DNA from: Sulfurovum sp.
GTDB taxonomy: Bacteria; Campylobacterota; Campylobacteria; Campylobacterales; Sulfurovaceae
DNA: 64,000 nt
Direction of reading: 5' to 3'
NCBI GenBank assembly: GCA_023955225.1
Contig: JAGSGJ010000005.1
Span: 6,390-70,389, forward strand
Shown here: positions 8,913 through 18,124 of the stretch, one piece after another
Numbering within the stretch: position 1 is the stretch's first letter
Layout of the letters: the number at the start of each line of letters is the position of its first letter
Program-made: the position numbers and the translations under genes
Notes under the pieces: model-generated
The model's database searches: none
Seen by the model: only the letters and a program-made list of their open reading frames with translations
What the model was told of the DNA's origin: nothing

Positions 8913-10379
8913 TTACCCTTTCAATTTTTTATGAACTTCATCAAACGTCGCCTTTGAGCTCTCACTCTCAATAGTGTACCTGCTTACTACAATAATAGCC
9001 ACCCAAGCCACAACAAATCCAGGTAACAACTCATAGAGGTCAAATAACCCACCCTCAAGCTGTTTATATACAATTACAGTCAAAGCCCCAGAAACCATAC
9101 CAGCGATAGCCCCCTGCTTGGTAATCCCTCTATGATATAAGCTTAAGATAATCAAGGGTCCAAACGCAGAACCAAACCCGGCCCAGGCATATGAAACCAA
9201 CTCAAGGACACTTGAGTTCCTGTCTGTTGAGATATATAGAGCGATAAGCGCTATGAGTATCACCGTGATTCTCCCTATCCATACCAGTTCTTTATTGCTT
9301 GCATCTTTTCTAATAATAGCATGGTAGATATCGCGCGTCAATACAGAGGATGAGACCAAGAGCTGAGAGTCGATAGTACTCATAATAGCTGCTAATATCG
9401 CGGCCAATAAAAAGCCTGAAATCCAAGGGTTAAAAAGGAGTTGTGAGAGTAAAATAAATATCTTCTCACTGTCTTCAAGCGCTACACCATTAGCCACCAC
9501 ATAAGCAAACCCAAAAAACCCAACACTGAGTGAGCCAAGAATAGAGATCCCCATCCAGGTCATCCCGATCTGTTTTGCTCTCTGCATCTCATCTTCATGA
9601 CGTATGGACATAAACCTTACCAAAATATGTGACTGACCAAAATACCCAAGCCCCCAAGCTAAAAGTGAAACAATAGCGATAAAGGAGCTTCCATGAAATA
9701 GACTTAGGTTTGCCTCTTTCACCTTCTCGATAATCAAGAGTGCTTCACTGATCCCACCAATATCACTGATAACAACAATAGGCGTCACCACAAGTGCCAA
9801 CATCATCAATATCCCTTGGATAAAGTCTGTCCAACTCACAGCATTGTATCCGCCTAAGAATGTATATGAGACAATAATTACACTCCCAATTAAGAGTGCA
9901 TCTGTGTAATCAAGCCCGAAGGTAGCTTCAAACAGCTTCGCCCCGCCAACAAGCCCAGAAGAGGTATAGAGTGTATAAAACACCAAAATAACAACAGCTG
10001 TAACCACCCTAAGAGAATGTCCACTCTCATCAAATCTATTTGAAAAATAGTCGGGGATCGTAATAGAGTCATTGAGATGGTGTGTATAGACTCTTAGTGG
10101 TTTAGCTACATAGTGCCAATTTAAGTATGCCCCTATCAAAAGCCCAACCGCTATCCAAGCCCCGACTATCCCTTGTGCGTACATCATTCCCGGCAGTCCA
10201 AGCAAAAGCCAACCACTCATATCTGATGCTCCAGCACTCAGTGCCGTCACTCCAGGTCCAAGTCCTCGACCACCTAAGACATAGTCACACAAGTTATCTG
10301 TTTTAAAATAGAAGTAAAAACCTATCCCCACCATTAAAACCATATATAAACTAAAAGATATTAATACAGGTATTTCCAT
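8913..10379 (-). CDS. putP: Sodium/proline symporter
   Basis: Inner-membrane sodium:solute symporter (SSS family) importing proline, 488 residues and about 13 transmembrane segments. Seen: DYVLGGRGLGPGVTALSAGA and DMSGWLLLGLPGMMYAQG near the N terminus, both characteristic of PutP and forming part of the Na+ and proline sites. NSDSI-like DSITIPDYFSNRF follows at about residue 105. It begins on the base where putA ends (10379), so importer and proline-degrading enzyme are coupled in one transcript. Specificity for proline rests on the family motifs plus this coupling. Confidence 0.92.
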   Translation of the reverse strand: MEIPVLISFSLYMVLMVGIGFYFYFKTDNLCDYVLGGRGLGPGVTALSAGASDMSGWLLLGLPGMMYAQGIVGAWIAVGLLIGAYLNWHYVAKPLRVYTHHLNDSITIPDYFSNRFDESGHSLRVVTAVVILVFYTLYTSSGLVGGAKLFEATFGLDYTDALLIGSVIIVSYTFLGGYNAVSWTDFIQGILMMLALVVTPIVVISDIGGISEALLIIEKVKEANLSLFHGSSFIAIVSLLAWGLGYFGQSHILVRFMSIRHEDEMQRAKQIGMTWMGISILGSLSVGFFGFAYVVANGVALEDSEKIFILLSQLLFNPWISGFLLAAILAAIMSTIDSQLLVSSSVLTRDIYHAIIRKDASNKELVWIGRITVILIALIALYISTDRNSSVLELVSYAWAGFGSAFGPLIILSLYHRGITKQGAIAGMVSGALTVIVYKQLEGGLFDLYELLPGFVVAWVAIIVVSRYTIESESSKATFDEVHKKLKG

Positions 10380-13300
10380 TATTTCTCCTCTTCTTTTTTT
10401 AATCCATGTTCACCAAGATTACCATATCTGTGGTAGCTGTCTGAGATACTCTGTTCAATATAGTAGTGCATAAGTTCAATACGACCATGTGATATAAATG
10501 GATCTGAAGCGATATAGAGTGCTTGATCTGCAACAGCTTCATATATGTTTTCAGATACATTTTTCGGCTGTAAGAAACGGATACGCTCAACATGTGACAT
10601 AGATTTAATAAGTGCTGTTTCATCTTCTCTTACGATAACGTCACCATCGTTTTCTTGATCCATCAATAGGGATGCTTTCACCTCAAGCCAAAGTAGCTCA
10701 GCACTCTCAAATGTTTCAGGTAATGATAGGTGCAGTTTCGCTCCAACCATTTTAATGGCCATAACAGAAGGAAGGATTTGAGATAAATTATCATTCTCTT
10801 CCACACGTAAAAGTACACTCTTTACAGGCAAATATCGAATAATATTGCTTTCACCACGTATACCTGCATAATCATGTTCATGTTTAAACTCCATATCTAA
10901 CCATAGTGAGAAGTGACAGGCTTTTCTAAGTGAGAGTTCAATGGCATCATAATGTTCATTTTCATTGGACAGAAGTGTATCAAGTTTATTCAGGTACTCC
11001 ACAGAACAGGTCTCATAAATATTTGTTTCATCATAAGTGATATGCATAAACTGTGTGACATAGTTAAATCCACCTGCTTTTTTACCCGAACCGATAGCAG
11101 ACTTACGCATACCTCCAAAAGGCTGTCTGATCACAATTGCCCCTGTAGTAGAACGGTTGATGTAGAGGTTTCCTGCCAGTAATTTCTCCCTCCATATCTC
11201 TTGTTCACGCTTATCAAGACTCTCCAGTCCAGAGGTGAGTCCATAACCTGTTGCATTGACGATCTCTATGGCATCATTAAGGTCATTGGCACACATGACA
11301 CTCAGTACTGGTCCAAAAAGTTCTTTCATGTGACAGAAGTCACCCTTTTGTGTTCCCCATCTAATAGAGGGTTTGAGCATATAAGGGTTTTCATTGTCTG
11401 CATACGAAGGTGCAATAGCCCAAGTCTCATTTTTATCAAGATAGCTAAGTGATTTTTTTAACTCATCAGCAGGTAAGTTCACTAGTGTACCGATACGATT
11501 TTTAAAATCCCATACAGAACCAACTTCAAGTGACTGCGCTGCATCTATCAGTGCTTGTTTAAAGTTTTCATCTTCATAAAGCTCTTTTTCAAGTACCAAA
11601 AGTGAAGTGGCTGAACATTTTTGACCAGAGTTACTAAATGCTGAAGTGATCACATTCTTTACTGCCTGATCACGGTCTGCCATTGCTGTTACGATAGTTG
11701 CATCCTTCCCCCCAGTTTCTCCACTTAGCGCAATGCTTGGTCTTGCTTTTATCATATCGTATGCTGTTTGATCGCCCCCGGTAAAAATGACAAAGTCGAT
11801 GTCTGGATTTGAGACAAGGTGTTTGCCGACCAGAGAACCACCTGTTGATACAAACTGAAGTGTGTTTTTGCTTATGCCGGCATCCCAGAAACATTGACAA
11901 ATTCTGTATCCGCATAATATAGCATCTGAAGAGGGTTTAAGAATAACGGTATTACCTGCTGCCAATGCAGCAGCCACACCACCTGCAGGGATAGCAATAG
12001 GGAAATTCCAGGGGCTGATAACCAGTCCAACCCCTTTAGCTTCAATATTTACACCACTTAAATTCGATATTCTATCAACACTGTAGGGGTAAAAATTGAG
12101 AAAATCTATAGCTTCAGATACTTCTATGTCTGTCTCTGTAAATACTTTTCCCACTTCAGCAGCCGCAATACCAATAAGGTCTGCTCTTGCTTTTCTAAAT
12201 TCATCTGAGACATCCATTAGAATACTTTGACGGCTTTTAACATCCAGATCTCTCCATCCATCCGGATCTTCTTTTGCTGTCTGACGTGCCAGTTCCAAGT
12301 CATCCGCGGCTGCTTTGTGGTAGTACCCTACTTTGATTTTTTCATGGTATTGAGATTTGTCTATGATCTCTATTTTCTCACCTGTACGTATCTCTTGTCC
12401 TCCGATGACAGGAGCAGCATTAAAACCACCATTTTCACCTACATCTTTCCATTTGTCACGAATAGAAGCAGCCCATGTTTTATTTTGAGGTAAAGCAAAA
12501 TCAGTATCCGGCTCGCTTTTATACTGATAGGTTTGAAGATTAACTTCAGATTTTATGATGGCATCATTTCTATCTTGTGTACGGTTTGGTCTAAGTGTGA
12601 GTTTAGGAATCATCTTCACAGAGTCGTCATAGCTTTTTAGCAGTTTTTTCCATGCCTTACTGTCTATTTCAAGTCCAAAGCTATGTCTTAAAAAGTTTTG
12701 TTCTGCTGTATTTTCATCAAACCTTCTTACCAGGTAAGCAATGGCATTGGTAAAAGTTTCATGTGTCGCAGTAGGTGCATAAAGTATAACATTCACATGG
12801 TCATCTTTAAGTATCTTGTATGCAGATTCACTCATCCCCTCTAGCATTTCAGCTGTATGAAATGCTTCAACGCCACGTTCTTTGGCTATAAGTACTCCGA
12901 GTGCCTGATCAAAAAGATTATGTGATGCTATACCCACATGTACTGATGGTGCTATTTCTTTAGAAAGAAGATAGTCCATAAGCACTTTATAGTTTGCATC
13001 ACTTTCAACCTTAGATGAAAATGTGACATTTTCCCAGCCCCTTAAACTTGCTTCAGTAAGCTCCATCTCTTGGTTTGCACCTTTGACCAAACGTATCTTG
13101 ATAGGTGCACCACCGTTTTTCACACGCTCTTTTGCCCACATAGCAAGCTTTTGTACATGTTCAAATGTATCTGGAAGGTATGTCTGCACCACAATACCGG
13201 CATGATAATTGTGAAACTCTTCAAGTTCAAGTGTTTTTTTGAAAACATCGATGGTAAGTTCCAGATCACGATATTCTTCCATATCCAAGTTGACAAATTT

Positions 13301-13975
13301 ATGCTGTTTTTTATTTTGATGATCCACAAAAGTATTTTGCATGGCTGCACTATAAATGGGTACAAGCCTCTGGCTTATCTCATCTACACTCCACTGATGT
13401 GCATGGGGTATAATTTGAGAAAATAGTGTTGATATTTTGATAGAAAGGTAGTCAATATCAGGGTTTTTTAAAGCTGAAATATACTTATTTATACGGTTTT
13501 GTCCTTCTTTCTCTCCCAGTACAATCTCACCAATGATATTGATATTTACTCTCGTGCCTTCTTTTCTTCTGTGTTTAATATGTTTTATGAGAGGATTATT
13601 TTCTCCTTTGATAATAATACTGGAGACATCATTTCTCAAATATTGAATAAACAAAGGGATGGAAATTGAACTTACGTAAATACCCACATGCCTAAACAGC
13701 CAAATGAGTATTTGTTCAAAAGAAGAGAAAAACTCAGTGTTCTCATGTTTTGCAAAAATATACGCTAATTGGTCAGCTACACGAGCAGTATCTTTCGAAC
13801 GGAAACTCTGATCCAGCAACTCTATAAGAAAGATTTTGTTCATAGAATCTTCAAGCATTTTATTCATCATGTCATGAAAACGCTCCTCTTCACTTTCCCG
13901 GCTTTCTTGGATTAGACTCTGCCATCTATGAGCAACACTTTTTACTTCATTAAATGTTTCGTTTGATATATTCAT
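10379..13975 (-). CDS. putA: Bifunctional proline dehydrogenase / P5C dehydrogenase
   Basis: Oxidises proline to glutamate in two steps, feeding electrons to quinone through FAD and then reducing NAD+; 1198 residues. The N-terminal half has proline dehydrogenase marks: RLVKGANQEMEL (about residue 298), YAPTATHETFTNAIAYLVRR. The second half is an aldehyde dehydrogenase: SPWNFPIAIP (about 650), the glutamate motif SGETGGKDA and the nucleophile motif NSGQKCSATS. A tail of about 220 residues follows the dehydrogenase domain and carries no motif I know. No N-terminal ribbon-helix-helix DNA-binding domain is seen, so it is unlikely to be an autorepressor like E. coli PutA. Confidence 0.95.
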   Translation of the reverse strand: MNISNETFNEVKSVAHRWQSLIQESRESEEERFHDMMNKMLEDSMNKIFLIELLDQSFRSKDTARVADQLAYIFAKHENTEFFSSFEQILIWLFRHVGIYVSSISIPLFIQYLRNDVSSIIIKGENNPLIKHIKHRRKEGTRVNINIIGEIVLGEKEGQNRINKYISALKNPDIDYLSIKISTLFSQIIPHAHQWSVDEISQRLVPIYSAAMQNTFVDHQNKKQHKFVNLDMEEYRDLELTIDVFKKTLELEEFHNYHAGIVVQTYLPDTFEHVQKLAMWAKERVKNGGAPIKIRLVKGANQEMELTEASLRGWENVTFSSKVESDANYKVLMDYLLSKEIAPSVHVGIASHNLFDQALGVLIAKERGVEAFHTAEMLEGMSESAYKILKDDHVNVILYAPTATHETFTNAIAYLVRRFDENTAEQNFLRHSFGLEIDSKAWKKLLKSYDDSVKMIPKLTLRPNRTQDRNDAIIKSEVNLQTYQYKSEPDTDFALPQNKTWAASIRDKWKDVGENGGFNAAPVIGGQEIRTGEKIEIIDKSQYHEKIKVGYYHKAAADDLELARQTAKEDPDGWRDLDVKSRQSILMDVSDEFRKARADLIGIAAAEVGKVFTETDIEVSEAIDFLNFYPYSVDRISNLSGVNIEAKGVGLVISPWNFPIAIPAGGVAAALAAGNTVILKPSSDAILCGYRICQCFWDAGISKNTLQFVSTGGSLVGKHLVSNPDIDFVIFTGGDQTAYDMIKARPSIALSGETGGKDATIVTAMADRDQAVKNVITSAFSNSGQKCSATSLLVLEKELYEDENFKQALIDAAQSLEVGSVWDFKNRIGTLVNLPADELKKSLSYLDKNETWAIAPSYADNENPYMLKPSIRWGTQKGDFCHMKELFGPVLSVMCANDLNDAIEIVNATGYGLTSGLESLDKREQEIWREKLLAGNLYINRSTTGAIVIRQPFGGMRKSAIGSGKKAGGFNYVTQFMHITYDETNIYETCSVEYLNKLDTLLSNENEHYDAIELSLRKACHFSLWLDMEFKHEHDYAGIRGESNIIRYLPVKSVLLRVEENDNLSQILPSVMAIKMVGAKLHLSLPETFESAELLWLEVKASLLMDQENDGDVIVREDETALIKSMSHVERIRFLQPKNVSENIYEAVADQALYIASDPFISHGRIELMHYYIEQSISDSYHRYGNLGEHGLKKEEEK

Positions 13976-14037
13976 ATAATCTAATTCCTTTATATCTATT
14001 TTCTAGATGTGTTTATATCTTGATACCTTGCAGATTT

Positions 14038-14886
14038 TTATGTTAATAGTTTGATAAAATTTTTATTTTTACTCAATACATCAAATGAATTTTCATTTCT
14101 TAATTCCTCTTGTAAGCTTGGAACTATTTCAATAGCAAGTTTAATATCTGAAATTGCTTCATCTATATCTTCTAATTTAGCATTGGCACGGGCTCTCTGC
14201 CAGTAGGACAAGGCATAATTATCATCAAGTATTATGGCTTGATCACACAGGGATAGTGCCCATCTTGTTTCATTTAGATCTAATAGAGTATGTGCTTTAT
14301 AGGTCAGGGCTTCCACACATGTTGGAGATATTTTCAAAATTTCATCATAAATGTTTAATTTCTCTTGTGTACTCTCTTCAACTTCTACTCTTCTCCAAAG
14401 TGAATTCACTTTTTCTGTCTGCTCAAGGTGCTCTTGTGTTTGCACAATAAGTTCAAACCGTTGTTTTGCTTTAGACTCAATATGAACTAGTCTTTCTTCA
14501 AAATCTTTAGAAAGTTCCAATATTTTTGTTTCTACTAACTGTTTGTTATTCTCTTTTAGCTCTTTAAGAGATTTGAGACCAACAATAAGAAGTATAGAAC
14601 TCGCAGCTGCAATAATATAAAATATATTGTTGATGGTATCCGTTGCGTAAGCGATGGCTCTGTCACTGACCGAAAGCTCACTTATGGTAATCTGCTTTGT
14701 CACATCTTCTCTTAGCTTTTGCTGGTCAGTTCTAAGTGCTTTTAGTTCATCGAAGACATAACGTTCTATAAGTGGCTTTTTTATAAGTGTATTGGTAGAA
14801 GGCTTTATATCTTCCAATGCATAAGAGACATTACAAAGAATAAGACTTATCAATAATAGTTTGGTTATAAACTTTATTCCCGTCAT
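14038..14886 (-). CDS. Membrane-anchored TPR protein of unknown role
   Basis: Protein of 282 residues. Seen: an N-terminal signal-like segment (KFITKLLLISLILCNVSYA), a second hydrophobic helix at about 88-108 (IFYIIAAASSILLIVGL), a charged coiled-coil-like stretch at about 108-155, and then TPR-like helical repeats (about 160-255) with ALTYKAHTLLDLNE, ALSLCDQAIILDDNYALSY and AISDIKLAIEIVP. TPRs usually mediate protein contacts. Its start abuts the proA stop with no gap, so it is probably co-transcribed with proA, but nothing shows a role in proline metabolism. Confidence 0.8.
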   Translation of the reverse strand: MTGIKFITKLLLISLILCNVSYALEDIKPSTNTLIKKPLIERYVFDELKALRTDQQKLREDVTKQITISELSVSDRAIAYATDTINNIFYIIAAASSILLIVGLKSLKELKENNKQLVETKILELSKDFEERLVHIESKAKQRFELIVQTQEHLEQTEKVNSLWRRVEVEESTQEKLNIYDEILKISPTCVEALTYKAHTLLDLNETRWALSLCDQAIILDDNYALSYWQRARANAKLEDIDEAISDIKLAIEIVPSLQEELRNENSFDVLSKNKNFIKLLT

Positions 14887-16122
14887 CTAAGCTCTAACCT
14901 GGCCACTGCCATATATTTTAAACTTATAAGTCGTAAGCCCTTCGATTCCCATTGGGCCTCGTGCATGAAGTTTATTTGTACTGATCCCTACTTCAGCGCC
15001 AAAGCCAAAAGAACCACCATCAGTAAATCTAGTACTTGCATTCACGTACACTGCTGCTGCATCTATAGCATTCAAAAAGTTCTCAGCAGTGCTAATATTT
15101 TCAGTTATAATTGATTCAGAGTGTCCCGAGGTAAATCTAACGATATGTTCAATAGCTCCTTCCACTCCATCAACTACTTTTATATTTAAGATATTTGCCA
15201 AATACTCCGTATCAAAATCTTCATCAGTAGCATTAGCTACATCAATAATTTTTTGTGTATTATTACAGCCTTTTAGCTCAGTATGTTCCTTATCAAATGC
15301 ACTTTTGAGTTTGGGAAGTGCATTTTGCGCAATAGCCCTATCGACAAGCAATGTCTCCATGGCATTACAAACACCAGGACGTTGTACTTTTGCGTTTATG
15401 GCGATAGCAATAGCATTGTCAAGTTTTGCATCTTTATCTATGTAGGTATGACACTGACCTTTATCATGTTTAACAACGCTTACGGTTGCATTCTCACTTA
15501 CATGCTTTATAAGCCCTGCTCCACCTCTTGGAATGATCAGGTCAACATACTTATCCATCTTTATCAGCTTATCTACGCCTGCTCTTGAAGAGTCTGGTAT
15601 GAGTGACACTAAAGCTTTTGGCAAAGCATTTTTCTCTAGAACATCTTGTAATATCTTTGCAATTGCTCTGTTGGAATGTTCTGCCTCTTTACCCCCTTTT
15701 AAGATACAGACATTTGAACTTTTAAAACACAAAGCTGCTGTATCACTTGTAACATTTGGACGAGACTCATAGATAATACCTATCACACCTATAGGGATAG
15801 ATACTTTTTCTATCTTTAGCCCATCTTCTGTTACCCACCCGTCAAGTACTTTTCCAACAGGCTCTTTTAATGCAGCGATCTCTTCAATGGCAACTGCCAT
15901 AGCATCTATTCTGCTTTCATCTAGAAAGAGTCTATCCATAAGTGAAGAAGAGAGGTTGTTTTTCTCTCCATCTTCCATATCTTTTTTATTTTGATTAACT
16001 AAGCGCTCACTGTTAGATCTTAGAGCTTGAGCCATCTCTCTTAAAATTCTATTTTTTTCACGACCACTTAAAGTAGATAATATCCTGCTGGATTCTTTGG
16101 CCTCTTGTAAAAATTTTTCCAT
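14887..16122 (-). CDS. proA: Glutamate-5-semialdehyde dehydrogenase (gamma-glutamyl phosphate reductase)
   Basis: Second step of proline synthesis: NADPH reduction of gamma-glutamyl phosphate to glutamate semialdehyde. It has 411 residues, close to the usual 415. Seen: GVIGIIYESRPNVTSDTAAL, CILKGGKEAEHSN, IIPRGGAGLI, and the catalytic cysteine in KVQRPGVCNAMETLLV. The C-terminal TRFTDGGSFGFGAEVGIST and ARGPMGIEGLTTYK are hallmark ProA segments. proB lies 144 bases upstream on the same strand, so the two are probably expressed together. The 144-base gap shows no gene. Confidence 0.96.
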   Translation of the reverse strand: MEKFLQEAKESSRILSTLSGREKNRILREMAQALRSNSERLVNQNKKDMEDGEKNNLSSSLMDRLFLDESRIDAMAVAIEEIAALKEPVGKVLDGWVTEDGLKIEKVSIPIGVIGIIYESRPNVTSDTAALCFKSSNVCILKGGKEAEHSNRAIAKILQDVLEKNALPKALVSLIPDSSRAGVDKLIKMDKYVDLIIPRGGAGLIKHVSENATVSVVKHDKGQCHTYIDKDAKLDNAIAIAINAKVQRPGVCNAMETLLVDRAIAQNALPKLKSAFDKEHTELKGCNNTQKIIDVANATDEDFDTEYLANILNIKVVDGVEGAIEHIVRFTSGHSESIITENISTAENFLNAIDAAAVYVNASTRFTDGGSFGFGAEVGISTNKLHARGPMGIEGLTTYKFKIYGSGQVRA

Positions 16123-16266
16123 TATATAACTCCTAATTTATGCTTCTATATAACTACAGCAATAATCTGTAACAGTTTTTATTTTCAGATCAAAAGATGA
16201 ATTAGCTGTACCTCTATCTAATAATTTTCGACTAAGCCCTCAATAAGAGATTTAGCCATCTAATAA

Positions 16267-17049
16267 TTAGTTATCTTTCTTCTTGTCTGTTTTAGTTGTA
16301 AATAAAGTACCTTTATTATGTATACCCTCTAGTAAAAACTCTCTAGCAGATGTCAGATCATAACCATTACATAAAAACATCTCTTTGCCTTTACTCATAA
16401 TATGCTCAGCTGCTTTGAGTTTAGTAACTATGCCACCTGTTGCAAATTGAGAGTTTGGAGTATGTTTCTGCTCTAGCTCTTCTTTTTTTATCTCAGTGAC
16501 AATTTTTCTGATTTTTGCTTTTGGATTGTCTTTAGGATTAGAATCATAATATCCATCAATATCACTTAAAATCACAAGCAGATCAGCACCGGTATGATAC
16601 GTAATATGAGCAGATAGCTGGTCGTTGTCTCCAAAGAGTTGATCTGGAGTTGTTGAGATATCATTTTCATTTACTATGGGTAAAATATCATTTCTCAATG
16701 TTCTATCTATAATATCTTGAAAGATTTGTGTATGTACTCTTGAATCAAAATCTTCTTCAGTCAAAAGTATCTGAGAAATAGGAACATCATAAATATCAAA
16801 CTTATTTTTATAAGAACTCATAAGGATAGGCTGTCCAACAGAAGCTAAAACTTTTTTACTTGTAGGAACACTTCTGTTTAATTGAACTGCTGTATATCCT
16901 GCAGCAACTGCCCCAGATGTCACAAGAATAACCTCATACTTTTTTCTAGCTTCAACAATCAAAGAGACTAGGTTTAACATCCTCTCTTTTGCAATACTTG
17001 TTGTATCTGTTAAGACGCTGCTTCCTACTTTAAAAACTATTCTTTTCAT
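16267..17049 (-). CDS. proB: Glutamate 5-kinase, short form without PUA domain
   Basis: First step of proline synthesis: ATP-dependent phosphorylation of glutamate, normally feedback-inhibited by proline. Seen: KVGSSVLTD at the N terminus, VTSGAVAAGY, VNENDIST, FGDNDQLSAHI and FATGGIVTKLKAA, all amino-acid-kinase motifs of ProB. At 260 residues it lacks the C-terminal PUA domain of the 367-residue E. coli enzyme; the short form is a known variant. Upstream sequence holds three runs of TTATCATTT on the plus strand just before the gene. Confidence 0.93.
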   Translation of the reverse strand: MKRIVFKVGSSVLTDTTSIAKERMLNLVSLIVEARKKYEVILVTSGAVAAGYTAVQLNRSVPTSKKVLASVGQPILMSSYKNKFDIYDVPISQILLTEEDFDSRVHTQIFQDIIDRTLRNDILPIVNENDISTTPDQLFGDNDQLSAHITYHTGADLLVILSDIDGYYDSNPKDNPKAKIRKIVTEIKKEELEQKHTPNSQFATGGIVTKLKAAEHIMSKGKEMFLCNGYDLTSAREFLLEGIHNKGTLFTTKTDKKKDN

Positions 17050-17284
17050 TTTATATTTCCTTTTATCTTATCGATTCTTTTTTATCATTTTATCATTTTA
17101 TCATAGTGAAATAAATCTCTATACTCTGTTTCGTTCTACACTTAGTTTTTTGTTAGTAAATTCCAAGATAAAGTTATTCTTTAATGAGAGAGTAAAGATT
17201 TTAATATATGTAACAGTAGAGTCCAGGAGACTCTGTTAAATCTTAGATATTGGTAGATTTTTCTTCTATTATTTTGAGGTTGAG

Positions 17285-17393
17285 TCAAGATGGTGGATTA
17301 TAAAAGTTAAGTTCACTTTGGTTCCAGCCACCTCTTTCACTATAGCGAGTGTGCAACTTGGCATTGATCAGAGTGTAACTATAACCCTGTGAT
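17285..17393 (-). pseudogene. Possible coding remnant in the proB-cspA gap
   Basis: The 495 bases between proB and cspA hold no intact gene. On the minus strand one frame runs open for about 36 codons and reads ASQGYSYTLINAKLHTRYSE then RGGWNQSELNFYNPPS before a stop; a stop codon also lies just upstream, beyond which the same frame reads EALREGKIS. The composition is protein-like, but I do not recognise a family and there is no start codon or ribosome site. It may be an old gene fragment or chance. Confidence 0.25.
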
Positions 17394-17514
17394 GCTACTT
17401 ATGAGATCTTACCTTCACGTAATGCTTCTAAACAGATTCTTTACTTTTCATAGGTTTCCTTTAAGCGGCTCTGAAAAAGACCCTATTGGTCTCTTTATAA
17501 AACTGTTTAAAATA

Positions 17515-17534
17515 TGGACAGATCACTCTGTCCA
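17515..17534 (-). terminator. Hairpin downstream of cspA
   Basis: Perfect 8-base stem (TGGACAGA / TCTGTCCA) with a TCAC loop, ten bases after the cspA stop; on the minus strand it is followed by an A+T-rich tail with TTTT. A second small hairpin (AGACC, CTATT, GGTCT) sits at about 17478-17492. Together they look like the cspA transcription terminator. Confidence 0.6.
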
Positions 17535-17544
17535 TTAGATGGTC

Positions 17545-17763
17545 TTAAAGACCAGTAACGTTTTCAGCTTGTAAGCCTTTTTCGCCTTTACCTATCTCAA
17601 AAGTCACTTTTTGACCGTCATTAAGGGAAACACGGTCGTAACCGTTACTATTAATTTGACGATAATGTACAAATACATCATCTCCGCCAATTTCTTGTTC
17701 GATAAAACCGAAACCTTTTTCACTGTTGAACCATTTTACTGTTCCGTTTACTAAATTTGCCAT
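17545..17763 (-). CDS. cspA: Cold-shock domain protein (CspA family)
   Basis: Single cold-shock domain (72 residues) binding single-stranded RNA or DNA, acting as an RNA chaperone and antiterminator. Both nucleic-acid motifs are present: GTVKWFNSEKGFGFIEQ (RNP1 KGFGFI) and DDVFVHY (RNP2). The ATG follows AAGGAATTGCA. A leader of about 170 bases precedes it, typical for cold-shock mRNAs. Which csp paralogue this is cannot be told from the sequence, so the symbol is a family name. Confidence 0.92.
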   Translation of the reverse strand: MANLVNGTVKWFNSEKGFGFIEQEIGGDDVFVHYRQINSNGYDRVSLNDGQKVTFEIGKGEKGLQAENVTGL

Positions 17764-17945
17764 TGCAATTCCTTTGGTTGTGTATACACATCATTTCTGA
17801 AGTGCTGAAAATATAAAGTGGAGTGTTCTTAAGGGAAGATATTACTGCAAACAAAGGTTATTAATAAAAGTCAAGCCAAAGATGAACTCTAAATCATCTT
17901 TCAATGTATAATTGTACCTGAATATTTTAATAATAGCAAATTATA
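17764..17945 (-). promoter_or_regulatory. cspA promoter and long 5' leader
   Basis: On the minus strand a TATAAT -10 hexamer lies at 17945-17940, which would start transcripts near 17933 and leave a leader of about 170 bases before the cspA ATG. Long leaders that refold at low temperature are known for cspA-type genes. I found no strong cold-box match by eye, so the temperature role is inferred. The rest of the region to the copper ATPase start (17946-18124) shows nothing further I can assign. Confidence 0.45.
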
Positions 17946-18124
17946 CATAGTAATAACTATTTTTTATGACTATTTTTAAAGTCTTGAATAAATGATGTAA
18001 TGAAAAGTATCAAAGATAATTTCTCCTTCCTTTATCATGGGATTAGACTAATGAATTAAAGTTTATGTGCACATGAAATACACACTTGAGTGATAGCATA
18101 GATAAAACTTTTCAAAGGAATATA

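Noticed and set aside
10952..13426. Several plus-strand and minus-strand open frames of 60-118 codons inside putA.
   Set aside because: They lie wholly inside a complete, motif-rich gene and have no ribosome sites or recognisable products.
13905..13975. PutA as an autogenous repressor.
   Set aside because: The N terminus begins directly with a helical proline-dehydrogenase arm; no ribbon-helix-helix motif of the E. coli type is seen.
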